From Cyanoderma ruficeps (Eukaryota; Chordata; Aves; Passeriformes; Timaliidae), in the NCBI GenBank assembly GCA_008694505.1, contig VZDJ01000095.1, positions 230,168-294,167 of the forward strand: DNA of 64,000 nucleotides, read 5' to 3'. The first letter of the stretch is position 1; the number at the start of each line of letters is the position of its first letter. Of this stretch, positions 13,289-25,079 are shown in pieces. The translations under genes were made by a program, and so were the position numbers. The notes under the pieces are model-generated. The model was given only the letters and a program-made list of their open reading frames with translations, was not told the DNA's origin and did not search any database.

Positions 13289-13730
13289 ATTCCAGCTCTG
13301 GGGTCCCCAGCCTGCTGAAAGGAGACCAGAGGAGGTCAATATATTGATCAGAACACTGGTGCTCCTCTCCTGTGAAGAAAGACTGGGAGACCTGTGGCTC
13401 TTCAGCCTGGAGAAGAAAAGGCTTTGGACAAGCCTTTCACTACCTAAAGGGAGTTTACAAGAAGGCTGGAGAGGGACTTTTCACAAGGGCATGGAGTAGC
13501 AGGGTAAGGGGAAATGGATTCAAGATAAAGGAGGGTAGATTCAGATCAAGTATTAGGAAGAAATTCTTCTTTGTGAATCCCAGCACAGGTTGCTCAGAGA
13601 GGCTGTGGACTCAACATCTCTGGAAGTGTCCAAGGCCACGCTGGACAGGGCTTTGAGCAACCTGGTCTAGTGGAAGGTGTCCCCTGAGCTTTATGGTTCC
13701 TTCCAACTGTAACAGTTCTATGATTCTACA
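13289..13730 (+). repeat. CR1 LINE 3' fragment
   Basis: About 440 bp of CR1 with the usual landmarks in order: CTCTGGGGTCCCCAGC, TTCAGCCTGGAGAAGA, a TTAGGAAGAAATTCTTC segment, GGACAGGGCTTTGAGCAACC and the terminal CTATGATTCTA. Plus orientation, 5' truncated as is usual for CR1. The ORFs here are remnants. Confidence 0.92.
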
Positions 13731-13953
13731 GTGCAAAATAAGCCCCACAGTAATTTTAAGAGAGCTGCAGATGCACTCTTCCAAGCTAATACTTGACACT
13801 GCTTTTTCAAATGATCTTTGAGTCTCTCTCAGTGATGATTTGTGGACACAGCAGGACATACAAAATCAGAAAACGTTAAGATGTAGTCAAAAGCAATTCC
13901 ACAACTTTTGCACCAACAGTCTGGATGCTGCCAGTGTCTGCCAGTGACTTCAC

Positions 13954-13991
13954 TTAGGTGAGATGCCCAGTTTCTTTTTATCAAGACATTG
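13954..13991 (-). CDS. Candidate short coding exon
   Basis: 38 bp exon with a strong acceptor (TTTTATTCTTCTGACAG, AG at 13992-13993) and a weaker donor CTAA|GTGAAG. Phase 2 to 1 gives NVLIKRNWASHL. It is the piece needed to join 14729-14890 (ends phase 2) to 12776-12856 (starts phase 1). The frame stays open beyond this donor to a GTATGT at about 13855, so the exon could be longer. Least certain link in the left part of the chain. Confidence 0.38.
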
Positions 13992-14728
13992 CTGTCAGAA
14001 GAATAAAATTCATTCCACTGTTAAACTAGCATGTTCCTTATCGTCAAGCAAGGTTTTGTAACAGGCAGGAAAAGACAATTTGATTTACATATCTCTGTCC
14101 AGCATTCTTCTCAGAGGAAGTCCTAATCTGTACTATCTAGAAAATGAGACAAAAATACATGGAACTTTTTTAGAAGGGCTCTTCACAGACCTTAGACAAT
14201 TTTAGCTCAGAATTTTTATGTGAAAACACCACTAAAAATCAACACAAGTGGTACCAGCAGGATGTGTTCCTTTGAACAAAACTTCAGCTTCTGAAGTTTG
14301 CAGTCTGAACCAGGAAAGGTACCAAAGGTATGCGCAACTTCTGTCTTTGCATTGCCTTTTGTTCTCTAAAGTTACAGCAGTGACTGATAGGTATGTGCCA
14401 CTAAAGTCAGACAGGCTTTAAAATAAAGGCCTCTATATTCCCACAGATGGATTTGCTTGTTGAGGCTAAGTATGACTGGAATAAACTCTAATCAAAAGAA
14501 GTTTCCAGTTCTCTAATACGTCATTTTTCCTGGAATAATCTAGCAGATTGTTGCCAGTCCAGGTAACCCACCAAAATAATCTGAAGATAAATTAAATTCT
14601 AGAAGCTGTTTCCAAAAATTCATGTGACTGCTAACAGCCAGTCAGCCCTTTTCAATATTTTTCAGTATCTTCAACTTAAATCATATTAAGGGCATTCAGA
14701 GCACTGCAGGAACCAACTGCACACTTAC

Positions 14729-14890
14729 TGAGGACAGAAGCCAAGTCTTGTAGTTAAACCCTGAGTGAGCTCTGTGTTAACACACAGACTAATAACAGAT
14801 CTAACAAAGTTCATCTGAATGCCCAGTTTGATCAGTTTGATTCTTCTGACATGGACACAGTCTCTGCATGGATCAAAAGCAAGCAAAGAC
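14729..14890 (-). CDS. Candidate coding exon
   Basis: 162 bp exon, well supported. The acceptor is AATGTTTTATTTTGACAG (AG at 14891-14892) and the donor CTCA|GTAAGTGT. The phase 2 to 2 frame is open for 53 codons, including LLAFDPCRDCVHVRRIKLIK and GIQMNFVRSVISLC. It fits the exons at 16644-16684 and 13954-13991. Several cysteines are present, but no known metal-binding motif is claimed. Product unknown. Confidence 0.62.
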
Positions 14891-15568
14891 CTGTCAAAAT
14901 AAAACATTTTCAGAGAGAGTGTTGCAACAACACTATTAGGATTTGCATGAGGAAAACAGGAATCTAAGTGAGTGGAGGGAAGTGGGAAGCAGATAGAGAA
15001 AGTGCCAGAAGAAACAGCAGACAAAGGGTTAAAAAGAAAGGCATGCATTAATCACCAGAGCATGGAAAGAAAAGTTTCACTGAAACATAAAAGATAAGCT
15101 GCCAAGACAGTGAAGAACACAGCTGGAAACATAAGATATTGCGATAAGGAAAAATTTAAACTGTGAAATTCAATAACTTTGCACTAGACTTGAAAGAATG
15201 TAGAAAAGGTGAAATGAAATATAATGATGTGAAAGATCCATGCTAGCACCCACTGCTAGAATACAAATGAAACATGGGTCTAAACCCCATTCACAACTGC
15301 CAGCCAAGCAGAGTCCTAGAGATGCAACAGGGCTCCACTTTGGAACTAGGTCACCTGTCCAATTCACATCTGAGCCATGCTGTTTTAATGCACTTATTAA
15401 CAACAGGATACAAACATGTCTTGGTCAACAGCCTACTACAGAGAAAGGGCTCTGCTATTAAACTGAGTGAAACCATGCACACTGAAAACAAAGTCCAAAC
15501 TCCTCTTGGTGGATTTTTAATAAATCCACAAGTTTGGATGTAATTCAGTGAATACAGATAACACACCA

Positions 15569-16398
15569 AGATGAGTGATGAGGCTGACAGGCCTGAAGGG
15601 CAGAATGCCATCCAGAGTGACCTGGATAAGCTCAGGAAGTGGGCCCTTGGGAATCTCATCAAGTTCTACCAGGCCAAGTACAAAGTGCTGCTCCTTGGTC
15701 AGGTCAGTCAGTCCCACAGAATGGACTGAGAGCAGTCCAGAGGAAAAAAGACTTGGGGGTGTTGGTAGACAGGAGGCTGGACGTGACCTAGCAATGTGTG
15801 CTGGCAGCTCAGTTGTGTCCTGGGCTGCATCAAAGCACTGTGGGCAGCAGAGGAACGGGATTCTGCCCCTTTGCCCCACTCTAGTGAAACCCCACCTGCA
15901 GAGCTGCCTCCAGCTCTGGGGTCCTGGCACAGCAAAGATGTGAACCTGCACCACTGAGTCCAGAGGAGTCCATGAAGATGCTTAGAGGGTTGGAGAACCT
16001 CTCCTATAGAGACAGGCTGAGAGGGTTGGGATTGTTCAGCCTGAAGAAGAGCAGGCTCCAGGGAGACTTTTTTGTGACCTTTCTGTAAGAAAGATGGGGA
16101 CAAATATTTTAGTGAAGCTGTTGACATTAAAAAAAGTGATAGTGGTTTTAAAGTGAAGGAGCATCAATTTACATTAGATATTAGAAAGAAGCTCTTTTAC
16201 AATGAGGGTGATGAAACACTGGCAGAGATTGCTCAGAGTGGTGGTGGATGCCCCATCCCTGGACTTATATTCAAGCTAAGGGTCGACAGGCTCTGAGGAT
16301 CCTGATCCTAGTGTAAGGTATCTGTGCCCATGGCAGAGGAGTTGAACTAGAGGGCCTTTAGAAGGTCCCTTCCAACTAAAACCATTTGATGATTCTAC
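15569..16398 (+). repeat. CR1 LINE, longer 3' copy
   Basis: About 830 bp CR1 copy in plus orientation. It includes the end of the reverse-transcriptase ORF region (CAGAGTGACCTGGATAAGCT, TACCAGGCCAAGTACAAAGT) and the 3' UTR (GAACCTCTCCTATAGAGACA), ending TGATTCTAC. It has frameshifts and stop codons, so it is inactive. It sits in the intron between the candidate exons at 14729-14890 and 16644-16684. Confidence 0.93.
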
Positions 16399-16643
16399 AA
16401 AGATAACAAGCAGCTTGAAAAATAAATTCAAAGAAGCAGAATTACAGAACCGAGGTGCTGATGGCTGACCATCATCTCCTCTTCTCGAGAAAGACTGAGG
16501 CCATTAACCAAAGGACTCAGAGGACCATCATAAGGGCCAGTATGCAGAAGAAAGGGGCAGGTACTGGCAAGTGTATGTAATAGTTTTACTCGATTGATTA
16601 GAGGGAATTACTTGGAAAAAAGCAGATAACTTGCACAACTCAC

Positions 16644-16684
16644 GTAATTTCTACCGGAGTAGCAGCCAGTGTATGTTGACTAAG
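16644..16684 (-). CDS. Candidate short coding exon
   Basis: 41 bp exon with strong acceptor CTAATCTGTGTCTTAACAG (AG at 16685-16686) and donor AC|GTGAGT. Only phase 0 is free of stops. It encodes LSQHTLAATPVEI and ends in phase 2, exactly as required between 17397-17594 and 14729-14890. Product unknown. Confidence 0.52.
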
Positions 16685-17396
16685 CTGTTAAGACACAGAT
16701 TAGAAAATAATCTCTTGGGTCTGCATAGAAGATATATTTCCTATATCCTATATAGGCTGCAGAAGGACAAAAGGAAACAACCCAATTAAAAAAAATCAGT
16801 TTGAAATGGTTATCCCTTTTCAACTTCTCTGTATTCCTTCCAGAGTTACTAGTCACAGAATATTTCTGTGGGGTGACAGAGTTTGGTAATACTCAGCACC
16901 TTATATTGTTTCCCATTATATTTTAACTTGATCTCACCTCACCAATTTTGTCTTAAATTTGAATGTGTTCTCTTCTCCACTGCATATTCCACACCAATTT
17001 TGGTGTTGTTACTGATCTTGTTCCTAAGTCATGAAACCTGATGATTATCCATAAGCCAAAGTATTTTAAAACAACTTTAAAATGGGACTTTCAAGGACCC
17101 TTAACTAAGAAATTACAAACTACATATATGCTGTCTAAAATCATGAGACAGGCAGTAATAATTTACAATATTTACTTGAAAACTATTTTTTTTAAGGCAA
17201 TACTCCTCAATTGGCAATACCCTGGGTTTTCTAGCCTTTGTAATGCCTATCTTCCTTTCACAAAGCTTTTCAATGAAAGCATTGCAAGTGGAACGTCAAC
17301 AAAAATCAAAACAGAGATTATGTGGCCACCGGACACTGGGAAAATGGGCTTTGAGACAAATATGAAATATAATTCTACAAACCCATTTTGTACAAC

Positions 17397-17594
17397 CTGA
17401 TCATCAACACAAGATTCTATACACATAGTCCTTGGAGACCAGAAGAATGCTTGTATTTCTTTCTGGGTGGAAGCAGATCTCTGCCCATCGTTCAGTGGAT
17501 GCAATGCAGGAAGGCTTTTTTCTTCTGTTTTTGAAGGCATAACAGTGGCAACAGAAATGCTTTTATGGAAGCAGTTTTTTTGACAAGCCCCACA
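17397..17594 (-). CDS. Candidate coding exon, cysteine-containing
   Basis: 198 bp exon, 66 codons in phase 0 to 0. The acceptor is excellent (TGCACCATTTTTCTTTCAG, AG at 17595-17596). The donor CAG|GTTGTA is unusual because position +3 is T. The reading starts CGACQKNCFHKS, has a charged, probably disordered middle (SKTEEKSLPALHPL) and ends TMCIESCVDDQ. It fits in phase after 23414-23526 and before 16644-16684. Another donor cannot be excluded because the frame stays open for about 50 more codons. Confidence 0.55.
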
Positions 17595-17596
17595 CT

Positions 17597-18578
17597 GAAA
17601 GAAAAATGGTGCACACATAGAAGAATGTCTGTTAAACACCACTTTCACAAATGACATTTTCTTTTGAGACACTGCAGGATATGGGCTGATGAGAAGAAGC
17701 TGCTTGATTTAAAACCAGTGGAGTGAAACATGATTGTTTCTGTTTACCCAGTTACAAACACCAAATACCTTCACTCTCTCATTCACATTTACCAAGTTGG
17801 TATCTAACTAACAAAACCTGCTGTTCTCCAGGTACTATAATAATAACAAAGGTGAAGTGGAAGAAGAAGTTTACGGGGGAAGAGGCAGCAGTGTGAGCCT
17901 ACCTGCTATTATGATCTTGCAGCAGAACAACAGATAGAAGATAAGTCTCTTACCCAGACAATCTTATAAAAGTATCCTTTATTCACACAGAGATCAACAA
18001 ATCCATGGTGTGCCAGGAAAATTATTTAAAATCAGTTCAAATTTCAGAGAACAGATGCCTTTGTTTCACCTTCAGTTTGGATAAGCTTATTATAATTTAA
18101 AAAGTGCTATGCTCTAAACCAAAATAAAGAAAAGGCACACAGAAATAAATGACCAAGTCATTATCACAGCCTTCACTGGCCTATACCACAGAGACTTCTC
18201 AGGCTGAAAACCGTCATCTCTGATCCTTGAGGCAATTTGCTAAATGCTGCTGTTCAGCTGGTTGCCTCCTACACTGGCACTGAAAAAAAAAAAAAAAAGG
18301 TGACAGCAACCAACTAGTTGTCAACCTTAAAACTGCAACAGCTACATTTTCTTTGCTGACTTTGGATGACTTTTTTTCTTTTTGGTTGTCTTTTTAGGTG
18401 CAAGTACAGAATATGTGTAAGTGTAGGCTTGCACTGAGATTGTGAAATGTCCTTCCAAGGGCCATGAAGACACTTCACCTGAAATTAGATAATGTAAAAT
18501 AGCAGACAGCATGCAGTAATTACATATAGACATTAAAGCTTGGAAGATTTTAACTCTACAAAGGCATTATTTTCAAAG
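17597..18578. other. Intron, nothing recognised
   Basis: Intron with a 16-base A-run near 18284. No repeat or exon was recognised. Confidence 0.45.
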
Positions 18579-18584
18579 CCAGAA

Positions 18585-19197
18585 TGTAGTGGTGTGTTTT
18601 TAGTTTTATCAGTTAATGTATGTATTTAAGGTTTGTTCTTATATTGTTATGTGTCTGTTAATGGTTCGTTCCTTGTACCCCCCCATGTTCTTTCCCTACA
18701 TGATTGTTTCCTTGTCTCGGTAAACTGTCAGTCTTCTATCACTTTGAGGCCCCACCCTGGGACTAGAAAGTTCTAGTGAGGTCATTGAGTGATTGGGCAG
18801 GATCCCAGCTGTTCCCTCTTTCCTCTCCTTGATTGGTTCCCCCGTCTGTCTTTCATATGCAGAGCCACTCCCTACCTTTACCTCATTGGTCCCTTGCTCA
18901 ACTCCTCCCCTTTCTCCTCCCCCATATTTAAGCTGTTGCACTGGGGCAGTTTGTGCTCTGCCGAGGCAGACTCCCTGGAGGCGAGGTTGTCCCTTGTGAG
19001 GCGCCAATAAACTATAGTGGCAGAAACCTTGACAGCGTTCTCCCTTTGTTCCTCAGTCATGGAACATGCTTGCGGTAAAAAGGGCTCACAAGATCAGCGA
19101 GGTAGATCCGTCAGTTGAGCTGTACCTTCTCTGCAGCTGGTGTCAGGGCTAGCCAGGCAAACCGAGACAAGACTCCTGAGACACCGCAACCACTGCA
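18585..19197 (+). mobile_element. Solo LTR, ERVK-like, intact promoter motifs
   Basis: 613 bp LTR starting TGTAGTGG and ending CCACTGCA, near-perfect inverted ends. It is flanked by an exact 6-base duplication CCAGAA (18579-18584 and 19198-19203). Plus-strand motifs are ordered as expected: TGATTGG and CATTGG boxes, a TATTTAAG box near 18926 and AATAAA near 19006. Related to 8320-8831. ORFs inside it are spurious. Confidence 0.93.
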
Positions 19198-19276
19198 CCA
19201 GAACTTTTCAAGAAAAAGCCTTTTGGAATTTCAAAACCTTTTTCACTATCCTAAGGTGATGGAGGACATGTTTCGT

Positions 19277-20598
19277 TGTCGTGGTTTGAGGGGAAGTGAG
19301 TTTTTTTAGGAAACTCAGGTCAAACCAATCAGTGGCCAGGTTGGATGTTGGCATCTTCGGTGGCCACTGAGAGTTTGGACACGCCTCTGAGGACACAAGG
19401 GGTTAAAAGCGAGGACTCCCAACATACTTCCCCTTTTCCTGGCTCTGCTTCGGCAGGGGAGCATCTCTCTCCTCTCCCCTGCGGGGGAGGGGAGCCAGGT
19501 GGGCCTGGCTGGGGTAGGCCTGGGCTCCAGGGTGGAGGGAAAAGAAAGAACGGGACAGGAGCTGGGTCAAGATGGAGGGGTGGAAACCCTTGGGGTGCCT
19601 TCCGTCCCCCGTCCCTGTCCCCTACCCCCCCCCCTCGGCCCGTCTCTCTTTCCCNNNNNNNNNNNNNNNNNNNNNNNNNNNNNNNNNNNNNNNNNNNNNN
19701 NNNNNNNNNNNNNNNNNNNNNNNNNNNNNNNNNNNNNNNNNNNNNNNNNNNNNNNNNNNNNNNNNNNNNNNNNNNNNNNNNNNNNNNNNNNNNNNNNNNN
19801 NNNNNNNNNNNNNNNNNNNNNNNNNNNNNNNNNNNNNNNNNNNNNNNNNNNNNNNNNNNNNNNNNNNNNNNNNNNNNNNNNNNNNNNNNNNNNNNNNNNN
19901 NNNNNNNNNNNNNNNNNNNNNNNNNNNNNNNNNNNNNNNNNNNNNNNNNNNNNNNNNNNNNNNNNNNNNNNNNNNNNNNNNNNNNNNNNNNNNNNNNNNN
20001 NNNNNNNNNNNNNNNNNNNNNNNNNNNNNNNNNNNNNNNNNNNNNNNNNNNNNNNNNNNNNNNNNNNNNNNNNNNNNNNNNNNNNNNNNNNNNNNNNNNN
20101 NNNNNNNNNNNNNNNNNNNNNNNNNNNNNNNNNNNNNNNNNNNNNNNNNNNNNNNNNNNNNNNNNNNNNNNNNNNNNNNNNNNNNNNNNNNNNNNNNNNN
20201 NNNNNNNGTCTGTGGTTGCAAGAGAGACTCCTCTCTCTCTCTGGATGGACTGAGGATTGTTTTTTGAGGATAATGGCTTGGATTGGGAACCCAGGGTCGT
20301 GGAAGGTTTAAGCAAGTAGATATGAGGGAACGTGCTGGGGTCAACTGTTGAGCATTGTAAAGGATGGAAATTGGGGGGAGGAGGAAAAGTGTTGTGAGAG
20401 GTTTCTTATTCTGCCTTTGGGTGATTGGGTTTTCTTCCTGTGTTTATTGTCTATTGTCATGTAGGTTAATAAATGTCTTTTTCCTATTTCAAGTGATAGG
20501 CCTGCTCTGCTCTGTTCTTGACCACATCTCACAGTAGTTTATTAAAAAACTATACACTCATGGGTGCACTGGCATTTGCCCAGCGTCAACCCTTGACA
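19277..20598 (+). mobile_element. LTR element interrupted by assembly gap
   Basis: Starts TGTCGTGG and ends CTTGACA, flanked by an exact 5-base duplication TTCGT (19272-19276 and 20599-20603). AATAAA near 20471 sets plus orientation. The span is about 1.3 kb, including 553 N (19655-20207), so the true length is not known and it may hold internal sequence. The left part is G/C-rich with a C-run just before the gap. Only 79 bases separate it from the LTR at 18585-19197. Confidence 0.85.
19655..20207. other. Assembly gap (553 N)
   Basis: Run of N inside the LTR element at 19277-20598. All ORFs that cross it are artefacts. The bases before it are pyrimidine-rich (CCCCTACC and a C-run), a typical reason for sequencing failure. 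Confidence 0.99.
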
Positions 20599-20603
20599 TT
20601 CGT

Positions 20604-23413
20604 GTGTGCTTGTCAGAGAAAGAAAGATAAGAAATAAGTCAGAGGTAAAAACTTCTAGAAGCTAATTTTTTTTAAATGAGTTAATTTGATTTTCAGTATG
20701 AACACTTTTACATTTGCTATGGCTAAAAGCTTTAATAAGCTAAAAAACACTAATACAACACAACAAAAAAAGGTGAAAGATTTACCAAGCTCTAACTTGC
20801 AAAATACAAAATTAAACATATAAACATAGTTTTTATCTCCTCCCTTTTCTCCCACTCTCCTTTTGAGAATTTAAGCTTCTTACCTATGGATCAGGTGAGC
20901 TGTGTTTTCTGATGTCAAATAGCAATTTTGCCACATTTCCCCTTATCTCTTTCAGTTTAAATTTTTTGGACTGCAAAGGTTCTCAAAACCAAGTACGTGG
21001 TTTGGTGAATGTGTGCTCTGTCTACATTTAGAATTAACATTTTATGATCCCTTAACAGTTCCATTCTAGGAAGCAGAAGGAGGGCTGCAAAAAAAAAAAA
21101 AAAAACCGCTAAAACAAAGGCACCCCTAAAATGCTTTCTAAAAGGGTAAGTTGTTCTGCAAGGGTAGTTTTTATCAATTGAGAGGTTCTTCTGGCTGGTA
21201 TTCGTAAAAAACCTCTTGCCTTGTCTCAAAAGTCAGTGAAAAAGACTGCTTTTTTCAGCTGTTGTAGATCATGGCAATCACAGAAAACAGCTCACCCTTC
21301 CCCAGGCATAGTGTATTCCCCTTTGCTATTCTGTGATGACTGAATTTGAGGTTTTATACCTCTGGGACCAGGTATTTATTTTGTTCTATTCCTATTACAG
21401 TTCTCCTTGGAGAATTTGATTTGCTACTGCAAGTGAAATGCTTTATCAAAAACAAAGCCAAAACAAAAACTCCAAATATGCCACAAAGTCTTGTCTTTCT
21501 AAGTAGTCTTTGCATTGATACAAAGAGATTGTATTTATTCTTAGGAACATTTCTCCTGTATCACCTGAAAACAGACTTCCTCCTTCTGTTCTAGCTTCTC
21601 CTCCCTCTCTCCTCTGTTCCTCCTCTTTCCATCACTCCATCTTTCATCTTCCCTTATTTTCTTCAGATTGAACAAGCAAGGCACCAGTCTGCCCCACATC
21701 AAGGCAGCCCCTAGATTTTGAATGTAAACAAAGGAACAACAAAAGCCCAGTACCCTTTGCCCACCTACTCTCTTTGACAGAAGTATGACCTCAGGTGACT
21801 TCCATCCCTGCCTCGAAGAGATGGTTATTGATGACCCAAACCCCAAATCACTCCTCCAGAGACACAGACAATAAGGTAATTTCCCTCATTTTTCACACTC
21901 TCAGTAAGCAGTTTCAGGTTTGTGGATGAAGGAGGCCAGTATGTTTGTCAAGCTTCCATTTCAAGTAACACCAACACTGGAAACCAGGTACCCTTTAAAG
22001 CAGTTGCTGCCTGTTTCTGATGATGAAATGGCAGGAAATTAAGCCACATATTTGACTGCGTATCTATCCTAGAATTCTGGTTTTGATTAGGGCTCAAAAC
22101 TGAACAATATATTAGGTCAAATTCTACACACAAAGCCAAATTACTCTCAGATACAGTAACAGCCAAGCTTTGCAGCCTTTTCCCACTTAACAGTTAGCAG
22201 CAAGATAAAAGGCATCAAAGTGCATTTCTCATAAGAATAACTGTTCTGATAAACATATCCCTTTTTTGCCACTATGCAGATTTCTAATGCATGAAGTCAT
22301 GAATCTGTCACCTTGCAGGCACATTCAGTGGTGGCGAATATAAATTATTCCACTTCACCAGGAACCCAGGTTCTCATTATTCTGCAGCTGGTAACAACCA
22401 TTTTAACACCTACTATGATCCATACTATCAGCAAGAGGGAACTGAGCACTTTTTAAAGAATGAGTCCTGTGGGTTTTATGCATGCACTGAAGCCAAGCCC
22501 CTGCCCCAGAAGAAGAAACAAAATATAGAATTGCCTATAAGCAAATATACTCTTCAAGCATAATATTTTAAAAATCAAAATGTGCAAACCTTTAAAGTAA
22601 ATATCTATAAAGAAAACATCTTGCATATGATTTCTGTTTTCTGGAGCCACTCTGTAAATCCTAGGGGTTCATTTAGCCATTTAGCCAAGGTAGCATGAAC
22701 CAAATGCTTGGCCATGTGGTGTGAACAGACGGGCACTGAGGCAATGTCAAGAGAACCTGCAGGAGCCTTAGCTTTGATCCTCAGTACAAAATACAGCCTC
22801 CTCCAAGATAAGAACCTTCAATACAGGACCTTAGGCAGATCAGACTTGTAATCAAAGTATAATCTTTAAAGTAGAACTCTAAAATCTTTTAAAAGAGAAA
22901 ATTGCAAAATGTTCAGGAAGTGAAACTAGAAACTACTCTTCTAACGTACCCATCAGATTTTCTTTATCATTATCATGACGTGCCTAAAAGAGAACTATTT
23001 ACATGCAAAAAAAGTGAATTTTTTTCACTCACTGAACTTGCAACTCATCTAATTTGGCATTAGAGAGGCACAGTGTCTTTCTTTGATGAACTGCCAAAGA
23101 TGAAGATGTTTTAGCAGGAGTCAAGTGGTAAGACTGTTTAAAGTGGTAAAACAATTTCAGCTAACTGAGAAAGTTACTTTATGGTAGAAATATTTGCTCC
23201 ATCTCAGGAATAACAGAAAGGGGAAAAAAAAAAAAAACAATTAGGAAGAAGGAACTAGAACATTAAGGTGTAATTCACAGCAGATTTGACCAAAACAATA
23301 CAAAGTCTCACATGTAACATCAGATATTCCGAAGTAATGGGAATGAGATAAACAAAATTGTTGATAAACACACAAGGCTTCAATTTGGCTTTTAAGAGCT
23401 GCTGCATACATAC
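20604..23413. other. Intron, nothing firm recognised
   Basis: AT-rich intron with an A-run near 21090-21107. A minus ORF at 20957-21229 follows a long T-run acting as a perfect-looking acceptor, but no donor fits and the phase conflicts with the neighbours. Confidence 0.45.
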
Positions 23414-23526
23414 AAGCTTCTGTGTAACTCTTTGGGTAATATCAATGTTTGTTACGTCTGCTCTCTTTTGCTCCATGTCCCTCTGCACAACTTCTGAATC
23501 AAAGAGTCCTTCAAGCAACACAACTC
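23414..23526 (-). CDS. Candidate coding exon
   Basis: 113 bp exon with acceptor GACTTTTTATAATCAG (AG at 23527-23528) and donor CTT|GTATGT. The phase 1 to 0 frame has 37 codons including LLEGLFDSEVVQRDMEQKR and DVTNIDITQRVTQKL, clearly protein-like and probably helical. It joins in phase to 23770-23797 upstream and 17397-17594 downstream. Product unknown. Confidence 0.6.
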
Positions 23527-23769
23527 CTGATTATAAAAAGTCAGGGCGCTTTTTTTTGTAGTGTTTGCTATCACAGTCAAGAATTAGACAGTAATTGAGG
23601 ATTCTGTTGGAGTGCCATTTTCAAGGCTTGTTCATTAGCCAATCATCCGCAATGGTGGTTTTTTCCTACTGCTTTCTTTTCATTACCACATAATAATTTT
23701 TCAAACTCCAGTCTGTCAATAGTAATGATTTCTGCACCTAACATACTAACACAGTGGAAACATACTTAC

Positions 23770-23797
23770 CTGAAGAAGGCAGAAACTCTCTGAACGC
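23770..23797 (-). CDS. Candidate micro-exon
   Basis: 28 bp exon with a perfect donor CAG|GTAAGTATG and acceptor TGCATTTCATAG (AG at 23798-23799). Phase 0 to 1 reads AFREFLPSS, joining as FLPSSG-VVLLEG to the next exon. A larger version with an acceptor at GGGAATGCAG is possible but does not fit the phases. Donor is strong, extent uncertain. Confidence 0.45.
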
Positions 23798-23908
23798 CTA
23801 TGAAATGCAGACACTGCATTCCCAAAGTCTCCTCACACTCTATGTACACAGAGGCAAAGTCTAACAGTCCTGCCAAGTATACAACTTGCCCTCAATTTAT
23901 AGTAACAC

Positions 23909-24008
23909 CTTTTTGATCCATCACATTGTTCACTGAAGACAACAGCATTCTTTAATCTTTCTTTGTTAATTCCATATGTAGCCTCTGTCCCGTAGATGTA
24001 ATTCAGAC
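23909..24008 (-). CDS. Possible exon with conflicting phase
   Basis: 100 bp open segment with acceptor TTGTTAAATGCAG and donor AAAAG|GTGTTA. The phase 1 to 2 frame contains LNYIYGTEATYGINKERLK. It looks like protein, but its phases do not fit between 24498-24645 (ends 0) and 23770-23797 (starts 0). It may be an alternative exon, a relic or chance. Confidence 0.3.
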
Positions 24009-24497
24009 CTGCATTTAACAATTGTCAAATGAGTGAGGTGGCACCTTGCAGTTATTATGTGTTTACACCAATGCACTGAAGGAACAGGATGTGATGTATT
24101 ATAAGCAACTACAATAAAAGTAAAAAAAGCCCCATCAAACCATCAAGCCCCCATCAAAAAAAAAAACCCAAACCAACTCGATTAAAATCTAACCCAAGAC
24201 CTTTTCAAGTCAGCATTAAGACTTTACNAAAAAAAGCAAAAAAGAGAAAGTGCTTGAGTAGATGAAGTGCTTCACAGGAAATGTGTCTCTCCAATATTTA
24301 CAGACTTACAGACTCTTGAAAAACATGAAATCACAGTAGCAATAAATACTATTCTTATTTTTTGAACAACAGTGTCCATTAAGAGATGTGCAGCATGGGA
24401 AATAGAAGGAAGTCTCCCACAATCCCAACCCAGTGTCCACCACTATGATACCGTGAAAAGCAGACAATAAAAGAAGCCTATCTCTAAATGTATTCAC

Positions 24498-24645
24498 CTT
24501 TTCTGTGATTTGCTGACATAGTTGAAAGTGTAGTTCAAAATCCAGCAAATTAAAGTGTGGATATTTCAGAAGTGGTAGCTTTAAAACGCTTTCAGAGCTG
24601 CAGGCATAGCACTTCATTAAATTGCCACAATCTGCAAGGGTCTTA
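24498..24645 (-). CDS. Candidate coding exon, cysteine-containing
   Basis: 148 bp exon with strong acceptor TGCATTCTTTTTCCAG (AG at 24646-24647) and donor AAAAG|GTGAAT. The phase 2 to 0 frame is open for 49 codons: it starts TLADCGNLMKCYACSSES and continues LLKYPHFNLLDFELHFQLC. Fits upstream 27498-27574 (ends phase 2) and downstream 23770-23797 (starts phase 0). Three cysteines in ten residues could bind metal, but no family is recognised. Confidence 0.58.
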
Positions 24646-25079
24646 CTGGAAAAAGAATGCAAAGTAAGTGAGAAAAGGGGGAACAAACCTATTTAATCCT
24701 CTGGTCTAGAAATGCTTGACGAAGAGTGCAGAGCTGTGGTATGGCCATCTAGACTGAATGTATCTGGTTGTGTTACAGAAGTATAAAGGTTGGCAAGCTT
24801 TCAAAAAAAAAATAAAAAATGCACGACAGAAAGAATTTAGAACAGGCTTTCATGAAATTTTCTTCAGATTTTCACCTATAATTTGGAAGCCTGACTTTTT
24901 TTTCCTGCTGTGGGGGGAAAAAAAGGCTTACATATGGGGCAATTTTTACCAAACAATCTTGAAAAATTTGTCTTTCTCTTGTCAACTTTTTATTTAATTG
25001 TTTCCACCTTTATTGTGCATTTTCCCCTTAAATCATAGCTTGCTATTAAGGTGAAAAGATAACAGTGAAAAAATATAAT

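Noticed and set aside
14725..15048. 107-codon minus ORF starting at 15048
   Set aside because: Only the part downstream of the acceptor at 14891 is kept as an exon; the upstream part is open by chance.
15517..16127. ORFs of 103-145 codons on both strands
   Set aside because: They are within a decayed CR1 copy; the minus ones are antisense to it.
19329..20344. ORFs of 231-328 codons around 19.3-20.3 kb
   Set aside because: They exist only because they run through the N gap.
20957..21229. Minus ORF after a long T-run and GCAG
   Set aside because: The T-run is a simple repeat that mimics a pyrimidine tract; no donor in a suitable phase.
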